Part shown: positions 1 to 7,652 of the stretch, piece after piece
Layout: each line of letters begins with the position of its first letter
Position numbering within the stretch: position 1 is the stretch's first letter
DNA from: JAIEPM01 sp964546815
GTDB lineage: Bacteria > Cyanobacteriota > Vampirovibrionia > Obscuribacterales > Obscuribacteraceae
Length of the DNA stretch: 64,000 bases
Assembly (NCBI GenBank): GCA_964546815.1
Contig: CAZJLR010000008.1
Span: forward strand, 88,126-152,125
Reading direction: 5' to 3'
Program-made: the position numbers and the translations under genes
The notes under the pieces: model-generated
Database searches by the model: none
Told to the model about the DNA's origin: nothing
What the model saw: the letters and a program-made list of their open reading frames with translations, nothing else

Positions 1-6
1 TTTCTT

Positions 7-132
7 GGGAAAAACGTATTTTCTTCTTTTATCCGTTTTGGAGCGGGAAAAACGGGAAACACGGGTAAACGTAATCACAGTATGTTTTTCCGGTTTCCCG
101 TAGTTTCATCCTGGCACGGGAAAAACGGGAAA
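7..132. repeat. Iteron-like direct repeats at the left edge
   Basis: The 10-mer GGGAAAAACG occurs at 7-16, 45-54 and 118-127, and a longer 16-mer CGGGAAAAACGGGAAA occurs twice (44-59 and 117-132), 73 bp apart. Related CCGGTTTCCCG lies between them in inverted orientation. The block lies just beyond the 3' end of a primase/helicase pair. Short spaced G-rich repeats near replication genes are typical of iterons or an origin of an integrative element, but no Rep protein is visible here, so the role is inferred. Confidence 0.5.
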
Positions 133-149
133 AATTCAATTAAAGAAGG

Positions 150-1442
150 TTAGTCACTTGCCGAAACTTCATTGTCATCCTGCGTTAGCCCTTGAACGCA
201 GAATGCTTTACCGCCAGTGTCGTGTAATGCCGCTGCAGGAAACTGGTAATCGTAATGATCTTTGTCTCTACAGACGAGTATCCCTCGACTCTTTAGAGCC
301 CTTAGTACATCTCTCTTTTCAAAACCTTTGCATGCTTCTTCAAAACCTGACTCGGTGAAGAAATATCTGTTCGTTGATTTTTGCCAATAGCCGCACATGT
401 TGACAGGGTTGTTAGATTTATCTGTATTTATCCACTTAAAGCGCTGATGTTTGTGTTGAGAAATGAAAGCCAGAACTTGGTTAACTGCCCGTTCGTCTTC
501 GGTCAAATCGCCTGAATTGTTTAGCCATGCTGTCGCCACAGTATCAACAGCGGATGAAATTTCCTCATATTCAATGTCGAGTCCTAGAAGTGTTTTTGCG
601 GACACACCTGCTACTTTTAAAAGGGCGAAGTGTTTCATTGCACGCTCTTTTTCTTGCGAATCGCCTTTAGGCATTTTTTTTGCTTCGTGATCGAGCGCTT
701 CGCGGAACAAAATGGTTAAGGCGTCGAACGTTGGATATTTGACAATGAGCCTTTTAATAAATTCTGTGCCGGCGGTGCCGTGAAAGTTGCTGCAAGCATG
801 CTTTAATTTTGTGGCTTCGGAAGCATTATCAACGATGCTTCCGATTATTGGAATGTCCATTAATCGAATTTGTTGCCCAGCCCTCACCGTAGCGCCGCTT
901 TCTTCAAGTTTTGATTTGCTTGAAATTTCTCCGCTGGAAACAGCAACAATCCGCCATGTTCGCATTGCTTTTAAGTTGCGGTCTGTGTTCATAGCTTGTT
1001 TACCAGTGCCACCAAATACGTTATAGATTGTATTCTTGAAATTCTTGTCTTCGCACTTACCGATTTCATCAAGACACAAAAGCGTGTCGTTGTGGGCGGC
1101 GCAAATAGCTTCCAGTGCATTGGTCGTTGTGTGCCAGGTTTGCACAAAAGAAGCTCTAGGTGCTGCTTGTGGATCAGTAGCATTTCCCCATACTGATGCT
1201 GCGACTTGGATAGCAGTAGTTTTTCCAGAAGTTGATCTACCAAACAGATGCAATCCAAAGCTGTCATGTAGAGTAGGTTTCAAAAGTGGTCCTGCGAAAG
1301 CAGCGCATAGAAATGTAATTAAATATGGGCGACCTTTAACGAGGGGAATCAGATTCTCTTTCCATTCTTCAAGCGTGCCTTTGCTCGTCATTGTTCTCGC
1401 CGAAGGACTATTTGCCTCTGGCTGAAAAATTATGCCTTCCAC
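150..1442 (-). CDS. DUF927 helicase domain protein, C-terminal part (probably frameshifted from the upstream gene)
   Basis: 430 residues starting at a GTG 3 nt after the stop of the upstream primase ORF. A Walker A motif GRSTSGKT sits near residues 68-75 and a Walker B-like stretch LLCLDEIG near 120, in the context typical of DUF927 proteins (GTLEEW, AAFAGPLL). Such domains form the helicase half of phage and plasmid primase-helicases. The N-terminal third of DUF927 is missing here and is found at the end of the preceding gene. Reading one extra T in the run TTT near 1460 would join the two ORFs into a continuous protein, so this is probably one broken gene, although independent translation from the GTG is possible. 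It belongs to the integrated element. Confidence 0.75.
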   Translation of the reverse strand: MEGIIFQPEANSPSARTMTSKGTLEEWKENLIPLVKGRPYLITFLCAAFAGPLLKPTLHDSFGLHLFGRSTSGKTTAIQVAASVWGNATDPQAAPRASFVQTWHTTTNALEAICAAHNDTLLCLDEIGKCEDKNFKNTIYNVFGGTGKQAMNTDRNLKAMRTWRIVAVSSGEISSKSKLEESGATVRAGQQIRLMDIPIIGSIVDNASEATKLKHACSNFHGTAGTEFIKRLIVKYPTFDALTILFREALDHEAKKMPKGDSQEKERAMKHFALLKVAGVSAKTLLGLDIEYEEISSAVDTVATAWLNNSGDLTEDERAVNQVLAFISQHKHQRFKWINTDKSNNPVNMCGYWQKSTNRYFFTESGFEEACKGFEKRDVLRALKSRGILVCRDKDHYDYQFPAAALHDTGGKAFCVQGLTQDDNEVSASD

Positions 1443-1447
1443 TTCAA

Positions 1448-2950
1448 TTACTCCTGCTGAAATATCGGTCCATTGTTCGTGACGAATACAAGTTTTTCAC
1501 TGGTGTCATCCCAACCGAGACTATCCACACACCTTAAGCGCGCGGTAACAACCTGGCTGTACTCGTTAGCGAACGCCAGAACGTTTTTGCTCATAGAGTG
1601 TTGAATGACCAGCCCCCCCTCAGCAAGCTCGCATCCCAATACAGTTGCTGGTTCGTGTAACCGACGACATGGTAAGGCTCTTCTATGGATGTTGCTGTCT
1701 TGATCTATCCAGCAAAAGGTAAATCCCCAAGATTGAGCGTTTGAATCACGGTTCACAGTTTCAACCCAGCAAATGCCAGCGACTGGAATCTCATAGGTAT
1801 TCAACTCATCTTTTGGGTCTTTTTCTACTTTATTGAGATATCCGGATTTGTAAGACCAGCGCTGCGACAGTTGAATAGGCATTGGGGGATAATGGGATTT
1901 CGAATCACAATCCAAAGACTCTAGAACCATCTTAGTTCTTTGATCCAATTCGTCTTTCGGGCTGCAATTGATTCGACGCACGGGATCCGAGATGTCTTGC
2001 AACCATTCATCCGCGAAATCGTTAAAGCCATCTTTCGGCAAATATGCCTCTAAGATAACTTCACCAGGCATCCTGAGTGAAAGGTCTAAAGCTGCTTTTC
2101 GTCCTGCTTTATCATCGTCGACAAAAACAAATAGCTTCGTGATACCAGCGGGGATTTTAAATTCAGCCAAATTCCCGCTTGAGTAGGCTGCCCAGACAGG
2201 TAAGTTGAACATCTGTGATGCTGCCAGAGAGGTTTCAATTCCTTCAGCTAGACCTAACTTGCCATCGGCTGGATCAAATAGTTGAATTGCTGCAGATTGA
2301 GCCGTTCCAGACATAACCTTCTTTGGGGAAGGTAAATCAGCCTTTTTTCCGTCCGCGGTTAAATACGTCCGATGGATATTTACAAGCTCACCCTCCGCGT
2401 TATCCATGCGAGCGATCAGAGCAGGAAACTCGCCTAGCGATGAATTTGAATTATTGTCCCAATAAACAAGAGCCGGACAATAACGCAAGCAACTCGGAAT
2501 AATTTGATCGGCTGCTAGGACCTTCCTCGTCTTGACCAGGTAGATCCAGGGCGGCGATCCTTGGGTTATTTCTATTGAGCTGTCCCAGATATCTTGCTGT
2601 TTCTTTGAATTCTTCTTTTGATTTTCTGCTTCTATTAAGTCTTTTGGTTTGCGTTTTAGACCTTGCTTTTCGTCTTTTGGTTCTGTTGCTGATTTGATTA
2701 TTTGAATTCTTTGAGAGGCTATATAAGACGAGGGAGTTGCACTAATTCCAAAAGCTGCACGAACTCGCTCATATGAACATCCGGCTTTGCAATCGAATCG
2801 AAGCTTTCCTTTTGGATTTTTGCTGTTGATCTCGTCTGTAACCCACAGCGATGCATCACTATCTTCATGCGCTGGACAGAGCATCATATATCCACTGCCT
2901 GATACTTTGCCGCCATAACGTTCCGAGAGCTCTGCCGCTGTGGTCTGCAC
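1448..2950 (-). CDS. Primase-like protein: zinc ribbon, Toprim and N-terminal part of DUF927
   Basis: 500 residues. A CHCC zinc ribbon is visible at C25, H28, C54 and C58, as in primases. A Toprim fold follows, with the glutamate in LAEGIET (E236) and the acidic DDD near residues 278-280 as metal ligands. From about residue 387 the sequence enters the DUF927 family but stops before its ATPase motifs, which lie in the next ORF. The start GTG follows directly on the stop of the 122-residue upstream gene, implying one transcript. Function: priming and unwinding DNA for replication or maintenance of the integrated element. The abrupt end inside a domain suggests a single-base deletion; alternatively the two halves work as separate chains. 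Confidence 0.8.
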   Translation of the reverse strand: MQTTAAELSERYGGKVSGSGYMMLCPAHEDSDASLWVTDEINSKNPKGKLRFDCKAGCSYERVRAAFGISATPSSYIASQRIQIIKSATEPKDEKQGLKRKPKDLIEAENQKKNSKKQQDIWDSSIEITQGSPPWIYLVKTRKVLAADQIIPSCLRYCPALVYWDNNSNSSLGEFPALIARMDNAEGELVNIHRTYLTADGKKADLPSPKKVMSGTAQSAAIQLFDPADGKLGLAEGIETSLAASQMFNLPVWAAYSSGNLAEFKIPAGITKLFVFVDDDKAGRKAALDLSLRMPGEVILEAYLPKDGFNDFADEWLQDISDPVRRINCSPKDELDQRTKMVLESLDCDSKSHYPPMPIQLSQRWSYKSGYLNKVEKDPKDELNTYEIPVAGICWVETVNRDSNAQSWGFTFCWIDQDSNIHRRALPCRRLHEPATVLGCELAEGGLVIQHSMSKNVLAFANEYSQVVTARLRCVDSLGWDDTSEKLVFVTNNGPIFQQE

Positions 2951-3319
2951 TTATGCTGCCTCCGACGGGTCATAAACTGCAACCGGCAGAAGTCGTCCTC
3001 GATAGAATCGATATATTCGAGCTTTTTCAGGAAGACTCTGACCATCAAAGAATAGGATCACTAGGCAAGCGATACTGTCGTCAACATCTACGCCAAGAAA
3101 AACTACATTTTGATTTGCAAGAGCATCAAGTTCTGGTAAGGCAGTACCTTGTCGTCTTAAGTGTTGCAGAACGTCTTGGTTGTGCCATTCGTATTTAGAC
3201 GGAACGTTTTCGGATAACAATGCGTTCAGGTCGATGAATGCAAATATTTCTGGGTGCTCGATGAGCTGAAAAAATATTTGCCGATCTGGTTTAGTGATAT
3301 TATTGACTAACGTACTCAA
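2951..3319 (-). CDS. Hypothetical protein of the integrated element
   Basis: 122 residues, not recognised. It is soluble, without membrane segments or Cys motifs, and somewhat acidic. It abuts the primase gene with no gap (stop followed at once by GTG), so it is probably co-transcribed and translationally coupled to it. A role in replication or regulation of the element is only suggested by position. Confidence 0.6.
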   Translation of the reverse strand: MSTLVNNITKPDRQIFFQLIEHPEIFAFIDLNALLSENVPSKYEWHNQDVLQHLRRQGTALPELDALANQNVVFLGVDVDDSIACLVILFFDGQSLPEKARIYRFYRGRLLPVAVYDPSEAA

Positions 3320-3423
3320 ATCCTTCTCCTGGTTTTGTAAACGTACACCGTTTGGCAGCGGGTTTATATTGGTGAATTAGAGCTTCGGAATCATCAGCCG
3401 GGGCTCTATTTTTTTTGCAGGTC

Positions 3424-3678
3424 TCACGGATGCCACCAAAATAGATCTGATTTGACTTTTGGTGTTGCTGCTTGCGCTTCCTTTGATTCTTCGCGCTTCC
3501 TTTCGACATGGATTTCGGCTAAAACATCGTGCACGTATTCTCTGATGAGCAATATCTCGGAAGTGGTCAAAGGTTTTCGAGTGTGATGAGTAAAACTGCG
3601 TGTGCAATTCACAATTGCCAGCTTTATTCTAAGCAGCTCATCGCGCTCATATTCTTGAAGGCGTTGGAAATCAACCAT
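3424..3678 (-). CDS. Small hypothetical protein of the integrated element
   Basis: 84 residues from the ATG at 3678 (MVDFQRLQEYERDELL). That start lies 2 nt after the stop of the AlpA-like gene and has AAAGG upstream; a start at 3717 would overlap the AlpA gene by 37 bp. The sequence is charged and helical with no recognised domain. It belongs to the leftward xis-to-primase gene set. Confidence 0.5.
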   Translation of the reverse strand: MVDFQRLQEYERDELLRIKLAIVNCTRSFTHHTRKPLTTSEILLIREYVHDVLAEIHVERKREESKEAQAATPKVKSDLFWWHP

Positions 3679-3680
3679 GT

Positions 3681-3881
3681 CTAGATAGCCTTTGTTTGTT
3701 GGTGCGATTCCATCCATTTGTGCAGATCTCTAACACGGTAGTAGACGGATCTACCAGTTTTTGAATAATCAGGACCGACTCCTTTTTTGCATCTCCATTT
3801 CTGAAGAGTACTAGGTGACACACCAATAATTTGGGAAGCCTCACCTTCTTTCACCCACCTGTCGTTGTCTTCATTCACCAT
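3681..3881 (-). CDS. AlpA/Xis-type excisionase with MerR-like winged helix (HTH_17)
   Basis: 66 residues. The pattern VKEGEASQIIGVSPSTLQKW followed by KTGRSVYYRVRDLHKWM is the compact helix-turn-helix plus wing of AlpA-type regulators and recombination directionality factors. In P4-like elements these proteins bend DNA at att sites to direct excision and can regulate int. It sits about 0.5 kb downstream of the integrase stop on the same strand, as expected for such elements. Confidence 0.75.
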   Translation of the reverse strand: MVNEDNDRWVKEGEASQIIGVSPSTLQKWRCKKGVGPDYSKTGRSVYYRVRDLHKWMESHQQTKAI

Positions 3882-3952
3882 CTAGCGCCCTCTTTCTTGC
3901 ATGATCCTGCGAGATGCAATAATGACCGGAAAAATTTCTGCCAGAAAAATTG

Positions 3953-4177
3953 TTAGGAAACTCCAGTTCTGCTTTGAATGAATTTTTCTAGTGTTGATTG
4001 GCGAAAGAATGGGCGTCTTCCAATTCTTATAACTCCTGCATTCAGCATGGGATATGTCTTCCTACACAAAACTACGCTGAGAGATGATGCAGATGCGTAT
4101 TGCAAATATGATGCAGCAAATGCAAGACCTCGTAAGGGATCTGAATTAGGGTCTGGAATCTCTTTCTCTATGCTCAT
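3953..4177 (-). CDS. Small putative DNA-binding protein
   Basis: 74 residues. The C-terminal half (VIRIGRRPFFRQSTLEKFIQSR) resembles the wing and second helix of HTH_17/excisionase proteins, with AASYLQYAS as a possible first helix; the match is weaker than for the neighbouring AlpA-like gene. It lies between int and alpA. It may be a second directionality or regulatory factor. ATG start; no strong ribosome binding site. Confidence 0.5.
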   Translation of the reverse strand: MSIEKEIPDPNSDPLRGLAFAASYLQYASASSLSVVLCRKTYPMLNAGVIRIGRRPFFRQSTLEKFIQSRTGVS

Positions 4178-4330
4178 GCTTAACCCACGCTATCTCGTAT
4201 TAACTTGACGAGAAGAGTAGCTGATTGCATTGGCTCTGGGCAATACTTTTTGACGTGTTCAATTGTTGTACCGAATTCACAATCGTCAAACTTGTGAATG
4301 CACAATTGACTATGCGTTTCGCAATTCCCT

Positions 4331-5599
4331 TTAACTTTCTCTGTTCAAGCCTTTTCTTTTATCGTTGTCGTCATTGGTATTATTCTGTTTTAGCAACTTG
4401 GATGGATCGCCAAATGCAGCTTGTGCATTTTCCATTGCAAGGCGAACCGGATCTTGCGTTAGTCTTGCGTAAACTGCTGTGGCTTGGATTGATCGATGAC
4501 CAAGAGCTTTGCCTATGATTTTGCTATCCACGCCCTGGATCGCCATATAACTGCCTACGGTGCGCCGTAAATCGTGAATTCTTAAATCGGAAATGTTTGC
4601 TCTTTTGATGATTAGCGCCCAAGCCTTTTTTGGTTCGACTATATGACCAGTTCTTCCTGTTCCAGGTAGCACCCAAACATCACTTGTGCGAAAATTGTTA
4701 TATATGTCTTGTAGTAAAGCCATGGCATCAATAGTCAAATTTACAGTTTGAGAATCGTTGTTTTTACTATCAGCAATGGTCCATGTGGCGAGATCCCAAC
4801 TAATCTCATCCCATCGCATTGCCATCACATTAGAACAGCGCATTCCGGTGAAAAGGCATAGTTTCACAAAGTGCTTAATCACTGGATTGGTCTCTGACTC
4901 AACCGCAGCAATAAATCTGTTGTACTCATCGCCTGGCTGCAAGAATCGTTCCCTTGCTTTTGTCTTGTAAAGATCGATGCCTTTGCACGGGTCGCCCTCA
5001 ATTTTGACTAATTCCTTTGTTCTTCCCCAATTCAAAATTGCTCTGAAGGATTCGAAATTGCGTTTTGCCGTGTGGCGCCCATCACCAGTCTTTCTTTGCC
5101 CTCGTTCAACAACTCCTTCCTTTACGTTTGTTATCCAGTTCTGAATATCCATACGTTTTATCGAAGAGACTTTTACCCAGTGCCAGCGCTCACGAAAATA
5201 TCTGTCATAACTTTTTTCAAGTTCGCCGGCGGTTTTTGTGTGCTCTTTTGCATATTTGTTCAAGTATTCATTGAACAATTCGCCAAAGGTCAGTTCAATT
5301 TGTTCCTGTTCTTTTTGGGCTGGTCTAGGATCGCCTTCATTTGCCAACGCGCTCAATTCAGCAAGTGCTGCCGACCATGCTTTATCAGGATGCATCCCAG
5401 GATATTGTCCAAGCGTCTTCCTGTAGGGTGCTGACTCTTTATTGATCCGTTTATAAACCTGAAATGATTTAGTACCAGCCTTTGTAACTTGCAGCACCAA
5501 GCCAGGTTTGCCTTCGAAGTAGTAGTAGGTGAGTTTTCTATCTGTAGGTGCCTGTGCTCGCTCGACATCCCCCTTGGTCAGCTTTATCTTTTCGACCAT
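4331..5599 (-). CDS. Tyrosine recombinase/integrase, P4-like (N-terminal DUF4102 arm-binding domain)
   Basis: 422 residues, normal length for the P4-like group. The N-terminal about 90 residues match the DUF4102 arm-type DNA-binding domain; a core-binding domain follows (about 100-200), then the catalytic domain. The catalytic residues are visible: R254 in TGMRCSNV, H342 and R345 in HDLRR, H368 in GHRS and the nucleophile Y377 in AVYARL. It catalyses site-specific insertion and excision of the element. The 5' end lies about 170 bp from the tRNA-Val half-site, and the intervening DNA carries repeats that look like its arm-type binding sites. Confidence 0.95.
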   Translation of the reverse strand: MVEKIKLTKGDVERAQAPTDRKLTYYYFEGKPGLVLQVTKAGTKSFQVYKRINKESAPYRKTLGQYPGMHPDKAWSAALAELSALANEGDPRPAQKEQEQIELTFGELFNEYLNKYAKEHTKTAGELEKSYDRYFRERWHWVKVSSIKRMDIQNWITNVKEGVVERGQRKTGDGRHTAKRNFESFRAILNWGRTKELVKIEGDPCKGIDLYKTKARERFLQPGDEYNRFIAAVESETNPVIKHFVKLCLFTGMRCSNVMAMRWDEISWDLATWTIADSKNNDSQTVNLTIDAMALLQDIYNNFRTSDVWVLPGTGRTGHIVEPKKAWALIIKRANISDLRIHDLRRTVGSYMAIQGVDSKIIGKALGHRSIQATAVYARLTQDPVRLAMENAQAAFGDPSKLLKQNNTNDDNDKRKGLNRES

Positions 5600-5633
5600 T
5601 TTTCGACCCCCTCGGAAATAACGAATTGCTCAG

Positions 5634-5699
5634 CGTTGATACAGCGTTGATACCCCTTGGCAATAATATCGGTTAATTTGAGTGTATCAACGTTAATAC
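5634..5699. promoter_or_regulatory. Candidate arm-type integrase binding sites
   Basis: CGTTGATAC occurs at 5634-5642 and 5645-5653 (direct, 11-bp period), inverted at 5684-5692, and as a near copy CGTTAATAC at 5691-5699. The cluster lies between the int start and the core att site, where arm-type sites of DUF4102 integrases are expected. It may also overlap the int promoter, giving autoregulation. Binding is inferred from placement and repetition only. Confidence 0.55.
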
Positions 5700-5756
5700 C
5701 GAATCACCCAAAACGCTTGCTGCGATTATATCTGTTTTTATGAGTTAACGTAGGAA

Positions 5757-5815
5757 AACTCCCAACCCCCTCGTTTACACCGAGGGGGTTGGGAGTTCGA
5801 GTCTCTCACCGCCCA
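5757..5815 (+). other. Attachment site: 3' half of tRNA-Val(UAC) with core inverted repeats
   Basis: 5769-5815 reads as the 3' half of a tRNA: anticodon stem CCTCG/CGAGG around the loop TTTACAC (anticodon TAC, Val), variable loop GGGTT, T arm GGGAG-TTCGAGT-CTCTC, acceptor strand ACCGCCC and discriminator A. No 5' half precedes it. On the element side, 5757-5773 is a perfect 17-bp inverted repeat of 5781-5797, so the 7-nt anticodon loop is flanked by symmetric arms, as for a tyrosine recombinase crossover region. The complete tRNA should lie at the other end of the element, left of the window. Confidence 0.8.
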
Positions 5816-6347
5816 AGCTTTTCGGGGATCGGGCAGATGCAACATGCAACTAGCCTGCAACTCCCAAAAAAAACAGAATGAAGATAATCGGAACTTTGGG
5901 AAAGACAATTCTGCAATTTTGTGATGTGTAGATCGAAGTCCAATTTCCTCTTTGCTTGGATCCGTGGTGTCAATTTTTTGCGTCTATAAGCGAGACGAAA
6001 TAAGTCCCGGCTCAATTGTTCGATAGGCTTGTCAATGGGCTCACAGAGAATCCACCAAACACTCGGAAAGCCCTTCACCTATTTATTGCGCTCCTTCGTG
6101 ACGAACATGTAGTTCCTGTTGTGTTGATTCTGTAAGTATTTGCAATGACTTCCCCTCGAATCCATCGCCAGCTCGCCGGATTCCCGCGCTTTTAGGTCGC
6201 CGTTAACAACTCCAAGCTCTGCGACTGCGTATACGGGGCTAAGCATGATCATCTCATGATAGCTTCGTGTCGACATCCCCAGGCAAGGAACTATTTGCAT
6301 CATCCTCATGCCTGATTTGGTCTCTTAAGACAGGGATCCAGGTAGGC
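5816..6347. other. Gene-poor stretch next to the att site
   Basis: No gene here is supported. Two minus-strand reading frames (6079-6309, 76 residues; 5806-6078, 90 residues, GTG start) abut, but they resemble nothing recognised, lack ribosome binding sites, and the second runs into the tRNA acceptor sequence. They may be degraded remains of a gene once located beside the tRNA. Confidence 0.4.
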
Positions 6348-7436
6348 TCAATGAGCTTCATCATAGATGCATAAGCTGTCTTCGGCCAGGTAATCACCTG
6401 TTTCTGCATAGGCTCTTGCTCGCGAACCACCACAGATGTTTCTGTAAGTGCAGCGGCCGCACTTGCCTTTTATTAGTTCGGCATTACGCAACTGGCGAAA
6501 AAGCGGAGACTCTCTGTAAATATCTGCCAACTTGTTTTCTCTGATATTTCCCGCAGACAATGGGAGAAAACCACTGGGATATATGTCACCAGTGTGAGAA
6601 ATGAATGCGACTCCTTTTCCATCATTCACCGATTGGTAAGATCGCAAAGTCCCAAGTCTTAGATGAGGACTGATCGAAGAAAGCTCACCGGGTCTGTAGT
6701 CTTGATCCTTTGAAAAGCAGGTTTCCAAAAGAACTCTCCTAAAGTGCGGAGCAGCTGTTGCTTTGATATCGAATTCTGTGGATGCAGCTAAGAAAGACAT
6801 CTTCGTCAAAATCTCTTCAGCTTCCAGGGCTGAGATTTGCATTTCGCGATTGGCTCGGCCTGTAGGTACTATGAAAAATATGCTCCAGAGTACTGCAGCT
6901 AGCTGCTTTACCTGTGAGTATATTTCCTCAAACTTTGCTACATTGTATTTGCAAATACTTGTATTGATTTGAATAGGAATGCCAGCTGCGCTTGCCCATT
7001 TGATAATGCGCACTGTGTGTTCATAGCTGCCAGCAACTCGTCGGAAGTCGTCATGGCTTTTTGCGTCAGCACCATCCAAGCTTATTGCCAGTCTTTCGAC
7101 TCCTGCTTCTGCCAGAGCATTGATCGCTTGTTCGCTGACAAGCTCAGTGGCGCTTGGTGTAATAGCTACCTTGATGCGTCTGCGCCTGGCTTCGCGAACA
7201 ATCTCAATCAGGTCCGGGCGTGCGAATGGATCTCCCCCGGTCAAAACAACGAGTGGTTGACCGAATTCTCCTAGTTGATCAAATACCATTCCCAGCTCGC
7301 GATCACCTAGCTCAAGAGGGTTTCTGCTCTTGATGGCTCGGGCCCGGCAATGTTGGCAGGCGAGAGAACAGGCCCTGGTCAATTCCCAGAGCACCAAATA
7401 TGGTGAATTGTCAAAGTTCAAATTGTTGAATGCCAT
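6348..7436 (-). CDS. Radical SAM/SPASM protein of the AhbD/NirJ type
   Basis: 362 residues. The radical SAM [4Fe-4S] motif is C23-x3-C27-x2-C30 (CSLACQHC), followed by LTGGDP for SAM binding. The C terminus is a SPASM-type auxiliary cluster region (CGRCTYRNICGGSRARAY and a final Cys in DSLC). The family includes AhbD (last step of the sirohaem-dependent haem pathway) and NirJ (haem d1), and many unassigned relatives. Two protoporphyrinogen oxidase genes 4-6 kb away make tetrapyrrole modification plausible, but no nirS, ahbA or ahbB is visible, so the substrate is unknown. It is divergent from narK, and the palindrome at 7558-7573 lies between them; a TATAAT on the minus strand (7525-7520) could serve this gene. 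Confidence 0.85.
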   Translation of the reverse strand: MAFNNLNFDNSPYLVLWELTRACSLACQHCRARAIKSRNPLELGDRELGMVFDQLGEFGQPLVVLTGGDPFARPDLIEIVREARRRRIKVAITPSATELVSEQAINALAEAGVERLAISLDGADAKSHDDFRRVAGSYEHTVRIIKWASAAGIPIQINTSICKYNVAKFEEIYSQVKQLAAVLWSIFFIVPTGRANREMQISALEAEEILTKMSFLAASTEFDIKATAAPHFRRVLLETCFSKDQDYRPGELSSISPHLRLGTLRSYQSVNDGKGVAFISHTGDIYPSGFLPLSAGNIRENKLADIYRESPLFRQLRNAELIKGKCGRCTYRNICGGSRARAYAETGDYLAEDSLCIYDEAH

Positions 7437-7557
7437 GGAGCTTTCTTCGAGCTAGCTTTCCTAAATTCATTTAGGATTATGCTTCCAAGGCATATTTTCG
7501 CGCCTCGTCCGTTCGAAGGATTATATGAGGCTAAATCTTTTTTGCATTGCCGCTGAA

Positions 7558-7573
7558 TAGTCCAAAAGGACGA
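7558..7573. promoter_or_regulatory. Regulatory palindrome upstream of narK
   Basis: TAGTCC-AAAA-GGACGA, an inverted repeat of the window-wide TCATCC-N4-GGATGA type with T-to-C-type changes in both halves. It is centred 87 bp before the narK start. No convincing -10 box at the usual distance was found for narK, so the direction of action is open; it may also serve the divergent radical SAM gene. Confidence 0.5.
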
Positions 7574-7652
7574 TGACTAAAAGAATTCAATGAATGAAAA
7601 TTGGAAAGTCATTTTGATTGACTTCTTTGGTGTTTCGTTCCTGTAGGTATTT

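Noticed and set aside
7..132. CRISPR repeats
   Set aside because: The repeats are short, irregularly spaced and G-rich, without spacers of constant length; no cas genes are present.
5700..5815. Complete tRNA gene
   Set aside because: Only the part from the anticodon stem to the 3' end fits; no acceptor GGGCGGT or D arm precedes it. It is an att half-site.
5806..6309. Two abutting minus-strand ORFs (90 and 76 residues)
   Set aside because: No homology recognised, no ribosome binding sites, and one reads into the tRNA 3' end.
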